This document shows, piece after piece, positions 10,917-21,824 of a DNA stretch of 64,000 nucleotides. Position numbers and translations under genes: made by a program. The number at the start of each line of letters is the position of its first letter. The stretch's first letter is position 1. The notes below the pieces were generated by a model. The model ran no database searches, had not been told where the DNA came from, and saw only the letters and a list, made by a program, of their open reading frames with translations. Source of the DNA: Coriaria nepalensis (taxonomy: Eukaryota > Streptophyta > Magnoliopsida > Cucurbitales > Coriariaceae). The stretch is taken from contig CP114491.1 of assembly GCA_027186245.1 (NCBI GenBank), forward strand, positions 10,909,501 to 10,973,500, written 5' to 3'.

Positions 10917-12602
10917 ATGAAAGATTCGAATCCCACCACGGAGCCCATCGGGCAGAACCTCATCAAACTCATCAGCAACCTCTGCTTCTCCGTTTTTGTT
11001 TTCTCTGTTCTCATCTTTACTGTCATTGCCATCACCTACCAGCCCCCAGATCCATGGCTCGAATCTGCTCCCGCCCTTACTAAGCTCTTCACCCAAACCG
11101 AAAACGCAACCTTCAAGAACGATAATTCTATTCTCAAAACCGGCGAGGATTTACAGCCCTCTCCTCCCACCCCCGCCACCGTTCCTTCTACCTTCTCCGT
11201 TGTGGAACAGATCACAGAGGCGGTTATCGAAAAATCAGAGGAGGCCTTTCACAGCTCCACCAGTCCTAAATCAGATTGTGAGGTTGTTAATTGCTCAGAC
11301 CCTCGAGTTGTGGTTACAGTTGAGAGGTTTAATCTGAAAACGTTCAAGTCTATTGTGTTCTTGGAGTATCAGAGACCCGTGAATGGGTCGAAACAGGATG
11401 AGTGTGATGTGGCCTGGAGGTTCAGGAACAAGAAGGAGAAGTCTTGGAGGAAGTACAGGGATTTTAGGAGGTTTCAGTTTAGCATTGGAGACAATTGTAC
11501 GTATAAGGTGGTTCATGCTGGTGGCTGGCATTCTGGTACTAATGCTCGACGCCCTAGAATCAGAAGCAATAATAATGCTACTAGTACTAGGCCTGTTGGA
11601 AGACCTAGAAATGTCCCACCAATCCTGGATGAAGAGATCAATGACACGATCCCCGGTTTGGGATCGGAGATGAATTTTAGGAAAGGAAAGTACTTGTACT
11701 ATTCCCGTGGAGGAGATTACTGCAAGGGAATGAACCATTACATGTGGAGTTTCTTGTGTGGTCTAGGTGAGGCTATGTTTTTGAATCGGACCTTTGTGAT
11801 GGATTTGGGTGTCTGCTTGTCAGCAAGTTATAACCCTAGTCGCGTGGATGTGGAAGGGAAAGATTTTCGCTATTACTTTGATTTCGAGCATCTTAAGGAG
11901 GTTGCTTTTGTGGTTGAGGAAGGTGAGTTTCTCAAAGGCTGGAAAAAATGGGACAAGGGCCACAAAAAGAAACTTCCTGTTAAGAAGGTTGTGAGCTACA
12001 AGACAACACCAATGCAGCTACAGAAAGATAGGAATACCATTATATGGAGGCAGTTTGATGCACCAGAGCCCGATAATTATTGGTACAGAGTGTGTGAAGG
12101 ACAGGCTGCAAAGTACATACAGAGGCCATGGCATGCTCTTTGGAAATCAAAGAGATTAATGAATATAGTTTCGGAGATAAGCGGACGAATGGACTGGGAT
12201 TTTGATGCGGTTCATGTGGTTAGAGGAGAAAAGGCGCAGAACAAGGAGCTCTGGCCTCATTTGGATCATGATACATCTCCCGACATCCTCCTTGAAAAGC
12301 TTAAAGGGATGATCCAGCCTCGAAGGAATCTGTATGTGGCTACCAATGAACCCTTCTATTACTACTTTGACAAACTGAGGTCTCAATTCAATGTCCATTT
12401 GCTGGATGATTACAAGGAGTTGTGGGGAAATACAAGTGAGTGGTACAATGAGACCAGGCTTCTCAACAATGGACGGCCTGTTGAGTTTGATGGGTACATG
12501 AGAGTTGCAGTGGACACAGAGGTTCTTTTTCGGGCAAAGACACATGTGGAAACGTTCTACAATTTAACCAAAGATTGTAAGAATGGAATAAATACATGCT
12601 GA
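10917..12602 (+). CDS. SUB1-like O-fucosyltransferase-related protein (type II membrane protein)
   Basis: A single-exon frame of 561 residues, starting at the first ATG after a CT-rich leader. Residues about 19-42 form one hydrophobic helix (FSVFVFSVLIFTVIAITY) after a short cytoplasmic N-terminus, so the protein should be a type II Golgi or ER membrane protein. A Pro/Ser/Thr-rich stem follows. The globular part contains KYLYYSRGGDYC, then GLGEAMFLNRTFVMDLG, and HVVRGEKAQN near residue 435, followed by LYVATNEP and HLLDDYKELWG. These blocks are typical of the plant GDP-fucose O-fucosyltransferase-like superfamily. The closest group I recall is Arabidopsis SUB1 (SHORT UNDER BLUE LIGHT 1, At4g08810) and its relatives, annotated as calcium-binding and acting in light signalling. 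The enzymatic activity of that subgroup is not established. Length and lack of introns fit the group. Confidence 0.78.
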   Translation: MKDSNPTTEPIGQNLIKLISNLCFSVFVFSVLIFTVIAITYQPPDPWLESAPALTKLFTQTENATFKNDNSILKTGEDLQPSPPTPATVPSTFSVVEQITEAVIEKSEEAFHSSTSPKSDCEVVNCSDPRVVVTVERFNLKTFKSIVFLEYQRPVNGSKQDECDVAWRFRNKKEKSWRKYRDFRRFQFSIGDNCTYKVVHAGGWHSGTNARRPRIRSNNNATSTRPVGRPRNVPPILDEEINDTIPGLGSEMNFRKGKYLYYSRGGDYCKGMNHYMWSFLCGLGEAMFLNRTFVMDLGVCLSASYNPSRVDVEGKDFRYYFDFEHLKEVAFVVEEGEFLKGWKKWDKGHKKKLPVKKVVSYKTTPMQLQKDRNTIIWRQFDAPEPDNYWYRVCEGQAAKYIQRPWHALWKSKRLMNIVSEISGRMDWDFDAVHVVRGEKAQNKELWPHLDHDTSPDILLEKLKGMIQPRRNLYVATNEPFYYYFDKLRSQFNVHLLDDYKELWGNTSEWYNETRLLNNGRPVEFDGYMRVAVDTEVLFRAKTHVETFYNLTKDCKNGINTC

Positions 12603-13084
12603 TCAGCTATTCAGCTCCACCATTCCGTTCCTTTATGTTCAGTCTGATCACATGTAGTTTTAATTGTCATTTTTTACCATTTGTATTGAGTTCTAAGAAT
12701 GGTTCAATTGAGTTCACTGCAGGATTCAGTTCTAGTGTATTTGATTGTTGTTTTACTGTATTGAGAATATTTGTACCGATACCATAGTAGGGTTTATCAC
12801 TCGTTCTTGATTTGATTTCAGTCCCCTACCCATGCACTGTCTTCTGAAAGTTAAATGTATTGTTCTTCCTTTTCCTTTTCCGCAATAATATTTCTCAACC
12901 TAAGATCTTTCCAGTTCTACAAGCTTGATGCTAAGCGTATAAATACAATTATCTAATGACATCAACATTGTGCAGTGTGCGGTGCTCATTACAAATGTAA
13001 ATGGTAGTAGGAAAAGAAGTAACGTCTAATATACCTCAACCTATTATATACGTTGGTAATAATTTAATTTTTGATGTCCATAAA
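12603..13084. other. Convergent intergenic gap
   Basis: This 480-bp stretch separates the ends of the SUB1-like gene (plus) and the peptidyl-tRNA hydrolase gene (minus), so it should hold both 3' untranslated regions. No coding signal is seen. Confidence 0.5.
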
Positions 13085-14520
13085 CTAATAAAACACGAAC
13101 AAAACCAAGAGAGAAATATAAGATGTCATGCCGGCATGTTCTGCAGTCTGATGTGCTTGTATTTTTGGTCGTTGTTGAAGCATCTTGCGCTCTCCCGTGA
13201 AACTGCGAGAGAGTAAGTACTTCAATGCACCAACCCCTTCTTGTATACTACCATCAATCTTGTAAAAAATGAAGAAAAATGCATTATAAAAGGTAAATGA
13301 AGAAGAAGAAGAGGAGGAGGAGGAGGAGGAGGAAGGACCATTGCAATAGCTTACTCTTTCTCGAGCTGTGGCGTTGAACTTTTGGAGCAGAAATGCTTTG
13401 GGATCCATTTGACCAGGTGGCCTCCCAATACCTATGAGTAAAACAAACAAGCTGAGCATGCAGAGTAACAATTCAAGACCAAAAAAGGTATGATTGAGAA
13501 ATAGAGATGATTGAACTAACCGATTCTTAACCTAGGAAATTCTCTATTGTCTCGAAAGTGGTGGATAACGCTTTTCGGCCTAGTTTAGAGAAATATATAA
13601 GAAACATCAGAATTGATGAGTTACTGATGCAAAGACGATATATTGTGCTGTATATTCTAAGACAATATTCGCAAGCACTGTTTGAAGCTATAGTAGAGCA
13701 TAGTAGAGAGTAGATTACCCATTGTGGCTTCCACGACCTCCTTTTTCTTGAAGACGAAGCACCCCACACGGCAAGTCCATGTCATCATGAAACTAGAACC
13801 GAAAAATCTTACTCGAAGCTAAATAAGACAAATGACTTTAAGACCAAAATCTAAGAGAGAAACTAAAATAAAAAGGTAGAATTATAGTGCAGTTGTGAAA
13901 GAGGAATTACCACAAGCACACGATTGAGAGGGAGCTTAAAATAAGGGTTCCTGCCTACATTTTAACAATCAAGATGCTGAACAGTTTATTACAATCAAAA
14001 GAGACAGATGATTCAGACAACAAGTAAAATGTAAAAAAAGAAGCCAATTTTGCAAGAAACATACCGATTCACCGTTAAGGTTCATGTAAGTTTGAGGCTT
14101 TGCGAGAAACACAGGGATGTCACCAGCAAAACCTGTCACAGACAGCGAGTCACGCTTGAACTTAAAAAGCAAAAGAAAGATAAAAAAAAGAAGAATTATA
14201 AAAAATCTCAAAAAAGAAACCTGCCTTGGCCAAAGATAGCTTTGCAGTGAGACATTTCCATTTGAATTCCAATCGACTTAGCAAATGCATCAACCATCTG
14301 AAACCCCACCTAGACAACAACAGTGACGAGGTTTCATGTATGTTAAATTAGAGAAACATAATGCTGACATATAAAAAAAAAAGGGGGGGGGGGGGGGCAT
14401 AGTAAGTACATTGTGCCTGGTTCCTTGGTACTTATCCCCGGGATTGCCCAATCCCAAAAATAGCCATGGTCGTGGACCCAAGGTGCAAAAGCAACGCCTA
14501 CCTGTTAACTGATTCAACAT
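13085..14520 (-). CDS. PTH: Peptidyl-tRNA hydrolase, organellar (bacterial Pth type)
   Basis: Eight exons on the minus strand: 14520-14410, 14309-14225, 14132-14073 (or to 14065), 13954-13911, 13792-13719, 13579-13521, 13431-13355, 13258-13085. With the shorter third exon they make 684 nt, 227 residues. An in-frame stop just upstream fixes the start. The N-terminus is short, basic and hydrophobic, fitting mitochondrial import. Family landmarks follow the bacterial enzyme: GLGNPG (substrate Asn), GTRHNVG (catalytic His), [19 protein letters not shown] (Asp), a [13 protein letters not shown] glycine loop, [10 protein letters not shown] and FLLQKF. The enzyme frees tRNA from stalled peptidyl-tRNA. 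Two oddities: exon 2 ends at a GC donor, and the segment between NLNG and FKLPLN is about seven residues shorter than in known plant relatives (the usual GPLA stretch is not seen). The hydrophobic C-terminal tail is also unusual. It could be a functional variant or an early decaying copy. Confidence 0.8.
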
Positions 14521-15362
14521 CTCTTAAATCTCCTCCAACGAATGGCTCTTTGTCTGAATGCTTTCTCACCTTTTTTTTCTCCTTTTTCTGGCTTCCAATG
14601 AATATAAAGAAAGCCATTTAGTTGGACATTCAATCAAACAGGTGGCGGGCAGCTCATTTAAGCAAATTAAATGCATAATTTTCTAATATTAAAAATTTTT
14701 ATTTCTTTAAAATAAGTTGAAAAACCAACCTTAAGAATATGAAAGTATTCATTGCAAGAGCAACATCTTCGTCTAAATTGTTTGTTAAATCCTACATGGA
14801 TGACAATTATAGTCATTTCAAAAGGGAACTTACAACCCAACTGCTATCAAAACAGCAAATGTAAGTCATTTCATATTTTTGAAATAAAAAGCATTGCTGA
14901 AAATATCGATAATCCAACGTTGATACCAAAGTGAAACACAGCACTTTCCTTCCCATTTACAATTAATACTCACTACTTTATTTATTTATTTAATTATAAT
15001 CATATTATTTAGATTTATAAACACTAAATATAGTAATCAATAATCATTACTTAATCAATTGGAGTCTGGAGATGACAACTTTTGCAAATCTAAACTACAA
15101 TGAGTGTCATGTAATTAAAGCATAAATAAATATATAAAATAAATTTAATTTAGTGTATGAATCTCGAGGCATGGGTCATGATGACACATAAACGAAAGGG
15201 AGGGCTTTTAGCAGGCAGAGCCTCGCATTTATTTACTCTATATATATCACTATTTCTCCCCTTCCTTCCTTCCTCCCTTCCAATCAATCTTCAGACTTGA
15301 ATATAATCACCCCTCTTCTCTCCCTTTCCAGCTCCCACTCTCCTTTACCGAGCATCCAAACA
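14521..15362. promoter_or_regulatory. Divergent promoter region between PTH and DTC
   Basis: The 840-bp gap holds upstream sequence for both genes. The DTC side has a TATA box at 15238-15246 and a CT-rich leader. The middle is AT-rich. No coding segment is supported. Confidence 0.5.
15238..15246 (+). promoter_or_regulatory. Probable TATA box of the DTC gene
   Basis: CTATATATATCAC lies about 120 bp before the ATG at 15363 and is followed by a CTTCC-rich pyrimidine tract typical of a plant initiator and leader. Confidence 0.6.
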
Positions 15363-17126
15363 ATGGGAGACGACAAGAAGCCTAAGTCTGTTGGTGTTTG
15401 GCCCACCGTTAAGCCTTTCGTTAATGGCGGAGCTTCTGGTATGCTCGCCACCTGCGTCATCCAACCCATCGATATGATCAAGGTAATCGCTATTCATCTC
15501 TCTTTTCTTTTTCTTTTACTGGATTCCCTGCTTGCTTCTTTGGAGTTTTTCCCAGCTCAAAATGAGCTTTTCCCTATGCCCTCAGATCTGTGATTTCGAT
15601 TCTGTGGATCTTGTAATCACAATGTTTTCGCTTTTTTGTTTAGGTGAGAATTCAATTGGGTCAGGGCTCCGCTGTCCAGGTGACCAGGAATATGATTAAG
15701 GAGGAGGGATTTGGCGCTTTATACAAGGTTTGTTTGTTTGTTTGTTTTTTTCTTCTTTGATTATTTAGCATGCATTTTTCTTTGTTTTTCTTGTTGATCT
15801 CTAATCGTAATTTAGCTACTATGTTTAGTTATAAGATCTGGGCTTGAATCTGTCTCTGCCCACTTGGGGTCTTGCTTTGATGCGTCCAAAGCATTCCTCA
15901 ATTTGAATTAATGGGAGACTGGAGATATCCAATTCTTTTCTGTATCGGCCATACATACCAACCTCTTGATCAATCCGCTGATTATATGTACATGTAGATC
16001 CTTCATGGTAGGAGTCTTACTCCAATAGCTTTCTGTGAATGTCTTGGCTCATTGAGGATTCCACAGTTGAGAGATAAAAGGCATAATTGAGAGATTCCTT
16101 CCTCTACATGTTTGTCTCAATATTATTAGTTATGTCTCTTGTGGGGAGTGATGTTCTGTGTTTGGGGGCTCTGTCTTCTTTCATTAGTATTTTCTCCTGT
16201 ATCTCTACGTACATAAGGCTAGCGTTTCTGAACTGCATCATTTCATTTGAGCAGGGTCTGTCAGCAGGACTGCTCAGACAAGCTACATATACAACTGCTC
16301 GGCTTGGCTCTTTCAGAATTTTGACAAACAAAGCCCTTGAGGCCAATGAAGGGAAGCCTCTGCCTCTATATCAGAAGGCATTGTGTGGGCTGACAGCTGG
16401 TGCTATTGGAGCATGTGTTGGTAGTCCGGCTGATCTGGCACTTATCCGTATGCAAGCGGATGCCACTCTACCACCTGCTCAGCGCAGACATTACACAAAT
16501 GCCTTCAATGCACTGTCTCGTATTGTTTCTGAAGAGGGCGTGTTGGCACTGTGGAAAGGAGCTGGCCCCACTGTAGTAAGAGCAATGGCACTCAACATGG
16601 GGATGCTTGCCTCTTATGACCAGAGCGTTGAATTGTTCAAGGACAATCTTGGTTTCGGTGAAGCCTCTACAGTTGTGGGCAAGTATCTGCCTTTCTTTCT
16701 CTGCTCTCTCTCTCTGCTTTCTCTCATGAATGTGTCTGCTTTGTTTCTTGTTCCCCTCAGGTGCCAGTGCTGTTTCTGGATTCTTTGCCGCGGCCTGCAG
16801 TTTGCCCTTTGATTATGTGAAGACTCAAATTCAGAAGATGCAACCTGATGCTGAGGGGAAGCTCCCATACACTGGCTCTTTGGATTGTGCCTTGAAAACC
16901 CTCAAGGCTGGGGGACCTCTCAAATTTTACACCGGATTTCCAGTGTATTGTGTTCGAATTGCTCCTCATGTCATGGTACTCTCTCTCTCTCTCTCCTCGC
17001 TTGCTCTCTCTCTCTTCCCGCTACTGATATCATCCCTGGTTGTTACATTGGGTGCTTGCTGATTTGCAGATGACATGGATTTTCCTCAACCAGATCAACA
17101 AAGTGGAAAAATCCCTTGGGTTATGA
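15363..17126 (+). CDS. DTC: Mitochondrial dicarboxylate/tricarboxylate transporter (2-oxoglutarate/malate carrier)
   Basis: Five exons: 15363-15482, 15644-15727, 16255-16678, 16761-16975, 17070-17126 (900 nt, 299 residues). Arabidopsis DTC is 298 residues. Three mitochondrial carrier (Solcar) repeats are visible, each with the PxDxx[K/R] signature or a close variant: QPIDMIKVR, SPADLALIR and LPFDYVKTQ. Charged residues after the signatures and two helices per repeat follow the family plan. The protein sits in the inner mitochondrial membrane and exchanges dicarboxylates such as malate and 2-oxoglutarate, and tricarboxylates such as citrate. This links the TCA cycle with cytosolic nitrogen assimilation. 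The third intron uses a GC donor (GTGG/GCAAGT). A CT microsatellite follows the fourth donor. Start, stop and every splice phase are consistent, so the gene looks intact. Confidence 0.95.
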
Positions 17127-18034
17127 GGTTCTGATTTGTTCTGGAATCCGGCACAGAAGCTTTAAAAATAATGATTTTTGTTTTTTGGTACGGATTTTAC
17201 TCAAACGTTTCTTTTTCCGGTTGGTGTATCACAACCGTCAAGTTCAAATTTTTACTCGAAATTTTCACTATGCAATTGATCAATTCAAGTGTAGGATCCT
17301 TATCGAACAGTGTTTGTAGGTTTTCTAGTGCTAGTTATAATTCCCCTTTGAAATTTGAATTCGTACCCAACCCGGATGTCTGATTGGGGAAAATAGGTGA
17401 GGTCGAATAAGTTTTTTACTCCATAAAGGAGTTAGGTTTTTGTAAACATGGCCCCTTCATGCTGTTGGAGAAGCAACTCATACTAAACTGAGATTCAATG
17501 CATTCATCTCTCTATTTTCTATTTGGGTTTAAGTTTCATCTAATCATGATCATGCCATTTCGTTCCTCTTATCTGACTTGTTTTAATCTGTCCCTAAAAA
17601 TTTGGTCCAACCTACTTTCCTAGTATAAATGGAAGGGCCATCTCACTCTTCATTTCCACTAGATCTATTGAAACACCAACACAGGAAGAAATTGCGATCA
17701 CCAAGGAAGTCGCATATGTAAATTGAACCCTGATCGCTATTATAAGTGAGTGTACAAGTAGTAACACAGCTTCAAATGTATGTACAACATCAAAACTAGT
17801 CTGCCATAAAACCAATCTATAAAACGTACGCAACTGCCTAATGGTCATCGTAGCATTTTCAGCCAAAAATTATTCTCAAAATGAAATGACACAAAATCCA
17901 ATTTTCAGTTTCTTGTGTTTCTCCTAAAAGAGGGGAAAAAAACCCACCAGAAACAAGGGATGGTGCCCCGGTACCACAAAAATTGGAACACCAGTGATTC
18001 ATCTCTCCTCGATACTGGAGCTGTACTATACGTC
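17127..18034. other. Convergent intergenic gap
   Basis: Between the DTC stop and the stop of the EF-P-like fragment. Presumably 3' untranslated sequence of DTC (first several hundred bp), then AT-rich DNA. Small open frames here have no recognisable content. Confidence 0.5.
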
Positions 18035-19289
18035 CTATGTCTTTGCCCTGAAATAAAAGAGAGAAAAAACCAACCAAATATCACAAGCCATAATATTACT
18101 GTAGCAAAATCATAACTAAAGTCAGCCTCCTCACTTAGCTTTGAAACACAGGTCTACCTATCAAATGATACTTCAAAGTAGGCTAAAATGTGCTCTAAGT
18201 TGGTCACCTTTTGCGAAATAAGTGTTTTTTTTCTTCTCCTAATTAGGATAGGCTAATGAAGATAGGACAACAAGAACGCCTCATGGTTGAGCGGAATACC
18301 GCGGTCTCCCCAACTCCACATATTATCTCCCCATATACCACAAAGTAACAACGAAATATTAATAGCAACCAAAGAAACAAACAAGATGTGAATACAAGCT
18401 TCAAAAAAACTCTGATCAGGTCCTTAGACAAAATACTTTGCCAAAAAACTCGAATAAATTCTTCTATCATACCAAGTAGCTGCATGGCTTCAATAAATAA
18501 CTAAAAATAGAACGAAGCAGAATGATCCTTAACATTACCAAGCAAAGGGTGTAGGTTGGAAACTTGGAATACCTTTCAATATAAGAGTCTTCCTCGGTGT
18601 TAATTGTTACAGCATCACCAATGACAATGTGAGGAGGCACCTGAGAAGATTAATGCAAATGAAAATTTTATAGCAGTTAAATTGCATAGACTCTAAGATA
18701 TATTGTATGGGAGATTTCATACCCTAGCACCAATCACCTGGGCTAATGTTTGAGAGGGAATCATCGCATTCTATAGTCTGAACTTAATAACTACATGAGA
18801 GAGAGAGAGAACATGTGGTGTTCAGATGAGATGATATTGTCATCATCACCCTCTGACAGAAATTTATACAGATAAGTGATATTGATAGCACTAAGCAACA
18901 ATCTTTGACCGCCCATACAAATTTATGATGCATATTGTATTGTCATTGTTGTTGGAATATATGTCTGATATGAGACCCCATATCGTTACAGAAATAATGT
19001 ATTCAACAGAGCCTTATTTGGACTATCATATAGTGGCAAGCATGCCTTGATATTGCTTCTTCTCAACACAAAGGTTACTCCATCTCTTCATACTCCAAGG
19101 CTTACACTCTATAAATCAGAAATAAGCACATCTATCTACACCTTTTATAAAACAATATGAGAAAGCCTTGATTTCTCAAATAGACTACAATATGGAAGTT
19201 CATATAACTTTGGATTATTCTTTATAACAAAAACACACAGAGCTTACTTTAACTGTGGCACCATTGTCCAGAACCACCTTCTTTTCCAT
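18035..19289 (-). pseudogene. 3' fragment of an elongation factor P (EF-P) family gene
   Basis: Three minus-strand exons join in phase: 19289-19248, 18640-18573 and 18047-18035. They give 40 residues running KKVVLDNGATVK, VPPHIVIGDAVTINTEEDSY, then IERAKT and a stop. This pattern (LDNGA.V.VP..I..GD.I.V.T....Y..R) is the end of domain III of EF-P, the factor that relieves ribosome stalling in bacteria and plastids. Splice sites are good (AAA/GTAAGC, TCTCAG/GTG, GAAAG/GTATTC, TTTCAG/GG). The rest of the gene (domains I, II and most of III) is absent: an in-frame stop precedes the ATG at 19289, and no EF-P exon is seen in the next 2 kb. A second short open segment at about 18726-18770 could be an alternative exon but does not resemble EF-P. 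The likely reading is a 5'-truncated duplicate. An independent 40-residue peptide is possible but unlikely. Confidence 0.6.
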
Positions 19290-21092
19290 GTATTAAAGTT
19301 AGGTGTTAGACAGATCTGCAATAATATGCGAATGATCAACCAGTTGAAATTTTCGAAGTTCGCAGATTTGGTTTTTTCTTAGTTACGAGTTCTCCGAAAG
19401 CTTAAATTGTTAGAAATAGTCCCAAACGATATGTTGCACATATATAAACAGCCAGTAAGAAGTGTTAAACGCAATTTATTGGGACAGCAATGGCATTATC
19501 CTGTTTATACTGATTCCCATCTAGTCTACTGAGTTACATATCCTTGTTAACCAAATTAATATAGCATTGCTAGAGATATGTCTGGTTTTTGCGGATACCC
19601 TTGTTAATCTTTGTTTTTAGAGGGAAAAGTACAACAAATCAAAAACACAAAGGAGATTGGACCAAATGACCACTATGAAGCTAGTGTCTCTGACACTCAA
19701 AAACGAAGTTAGAAAACTATAACGTATTTTGACTTTGTAACACGTGTGTAGAGTAAGAAAAAAATAAGAGATGTGGAAACAAGGGCAAACATGAAGCCAA
19801 CGATTGGTGACAGAATTTTTATAATTATAAAGGTATTGATATTGATATTTTTTAAAGGTACATTTCCAATCTTATAGGCACGATAATCATTTCATCATCT
19901 TTAGTATTAATGATGTTCTTCGATCACTAATAATTAGCTCACCTATGCTAAAAGACACTTCTAAAGAAATTATTGAAACCATAATGTTAGAACATCGTGT
20001 GCTAATAGGATAATATTAGAAACTTGAACGAGTTTATCTTCCACCATTCCAAATTATTAAAGTTTCATTCTTCATCCAATCACCTCCAATGTATTTTAAA
20101 ACCTCAACGTATTACATACTATCAGACATACTAATCGTGTTCAATGGCGTCACCAATTCCAAAATTGGACCATCTTTCCTATAACTGAAATTTGAGGAAC
20201 CTTTCCACTTTAAGAGTACTTTTCATAATAGTGTATCTTCTGTTTATTTTTTATTCCATCATTGAGGTCGTAAGTCATTATATTTGTTTTCATAAATACT
20301 AAAAACTTAATGTAACTTGTCAGAAGTGTTAGCAATTTTCATAGTATAATTAAAATTTAAGTTATCACTAATAAAAGTAATAATTATTTTATAACTTTTA
20401 AACTTAATCCTATGATCTAAAATGTCTCATAAAGAATACAATAGCGGAATATCAAACTAATATTTTGAAAAAAAAATTTCATTCATTTTAATTATAATAT
20501 ATCAGAAAAGAACATCATCAACATATTAGCAAAAAATCGAAGTAATTTAAAGAAATTATGGAAGATTCAACGGCTAAACATCAGAAAGAAACACAACAAA
20601 GTTATACAAAACTTCTAAAAGTTTAGAAAATTTTTTAACAGTATCTCAATTATTTTATTATGATAAAATAAACTAATCTCAATAGTATAAGTAAGAGTGT
20701 GCTTTAACATAGTATAAATAGAATTTCATCTAACATCCATATTAAGAACAAAATTTATACTTTTATTATTTAAATAAGTATGAAAAGTTTTAAATACAAA
20801 ACATACTAACTTGAATTACCTAGTCAACCTAACACTTTTCTAATTTTTTCTATTTCTTTACTTACTAATTTCAAACCTTCTTTACCTATTAGGTTAATTG
20901 ATAACATGATAAATATAGTGTTAGATATTTCACTATTATATCCATTTAATTCATATTATAAAAAATATATAACTTTTAGAAACATTATCTAAAATATATA
21001 ACCTTTTTCTTATGCATTAAAAAAAAAATTGCGGATTAAATATCAGACCAGACAGATGGCGTCGGATTATCCGCATATTCTCAACCACAGTG

Positions 21093-21093
<1 letters not shown>

Positions 21094-21135
<42 letters not shown>
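21094..21135. repeat. Tetranucleotide ACTT microsatellite
   Basis: About ten uninterrupted repeats of ACTT, roughly 70 bp before the presumed transcribed leader of MED13. Likely polymorphic. Confidence 0.95.
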
Positions 21136-21475
21136 CGTGTTTGTTTTTTAATATTATGTATATTATTTTTAGCCGGAGAAATGCTTCTTCGATCGCTCAC
21201 TAACACAGCCAGAGTCCCAAAAAGAGAGAAGAAAGAATCAAAAGCCTCTCTGATCGTGATCGTGATCGTGATCGAGGTATTCTATTCCTCCCTTCCTTCT
21301 CTCTTTCTTTTGCTCAATTTCAATGAATTTCGACTTCCTCCACAACAATTTCACGATTCCCTCCCCTTTCTTCTGCTTCCTACGTTTTTATCTTCACCCG
21401 ACGCTGCCCAGCTAGGGTTTTCTCACGCGTCTCCCGTTCGCATATTGGTCTTTCTGGACTCAATTTTAAGCACTC

Positions 21476-21519
21476 TTCTTCTTCTTCTTCTTCTTCTTCG
21501 AGAGAGAGAGAGAGAGAGC
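21476..21519. repeat. Compound CTT / GA microsatellite in the MED13 leader
   Basis: A CTT trinucleotide run passes directly into a GA dinucleotide run. GA/CT-rich leaders are common in plant genes and can affect transcription. Here the run lies about 310-350 bp before the MED13 start codon. Confidence 0.85.
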
Positions 21520-21824
21520 TATATCCCTGACTTCTCCAACCGTACTGCTCTCTCTCCAGTTTTGTCTTTCAACAAGTAGAGCAACTGCTACTTGCGCTCA
21601 TACCCTCTTGCCCTCCATGAAACTAAAAAGAACTCCCCCCTTTGAGGAACATTTGGATTTGAGCATAGTTGTTTTCTGTTTTCTTATTATGTTGGGTTCT
21701 TCCACTCTTTTCTTGACAGGATCGAGAATGACTGAGGCATTGACTTATTTTTTCTAGCATACACAGTTTGACTGCTGGGCAGCTGTTACTCAGCAAGGGG
21801 GGTTCATCGTTCACCATCAGAGTG

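Larger units (their letters stand above)
19290..21824. other. AT-rich intergenic DNA and MED13 leader
   Basis: From 19290 to about 21040 the DNA is very AT-rich, with no supported gene. From about 21170 on lies the probable transcribed leader of MED13, rich in CT, CTT and GA runs. It contains an open frame (21181-21579) of low-complexity Leu/Ser sequence that I do not consider a gene. A leader intron before the ATG at 21825 is possible. Confidence 0.5.

Noticed and set aside
11295..11738. A 147-codon open frame on the minus strand
   Set aside because: It lies wholly inside the SUB1-like exon on the other strand and has no independent support.
18726..18770. An open segment between the first two EF-P-like exons that could be a fourth exon in phase
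   Set aside because: Its sequence does not resemble EF-P, and joining the flanking exons directly reproduces the EF-P pattern without a gap.
21181..21579. A 132-codon open frame before MED13
   Set aside because: It is made of Leu/Ser/Arg runs from CTT and GA microsatellites and lies in the probable MED13 leader. It resembles no protein family.
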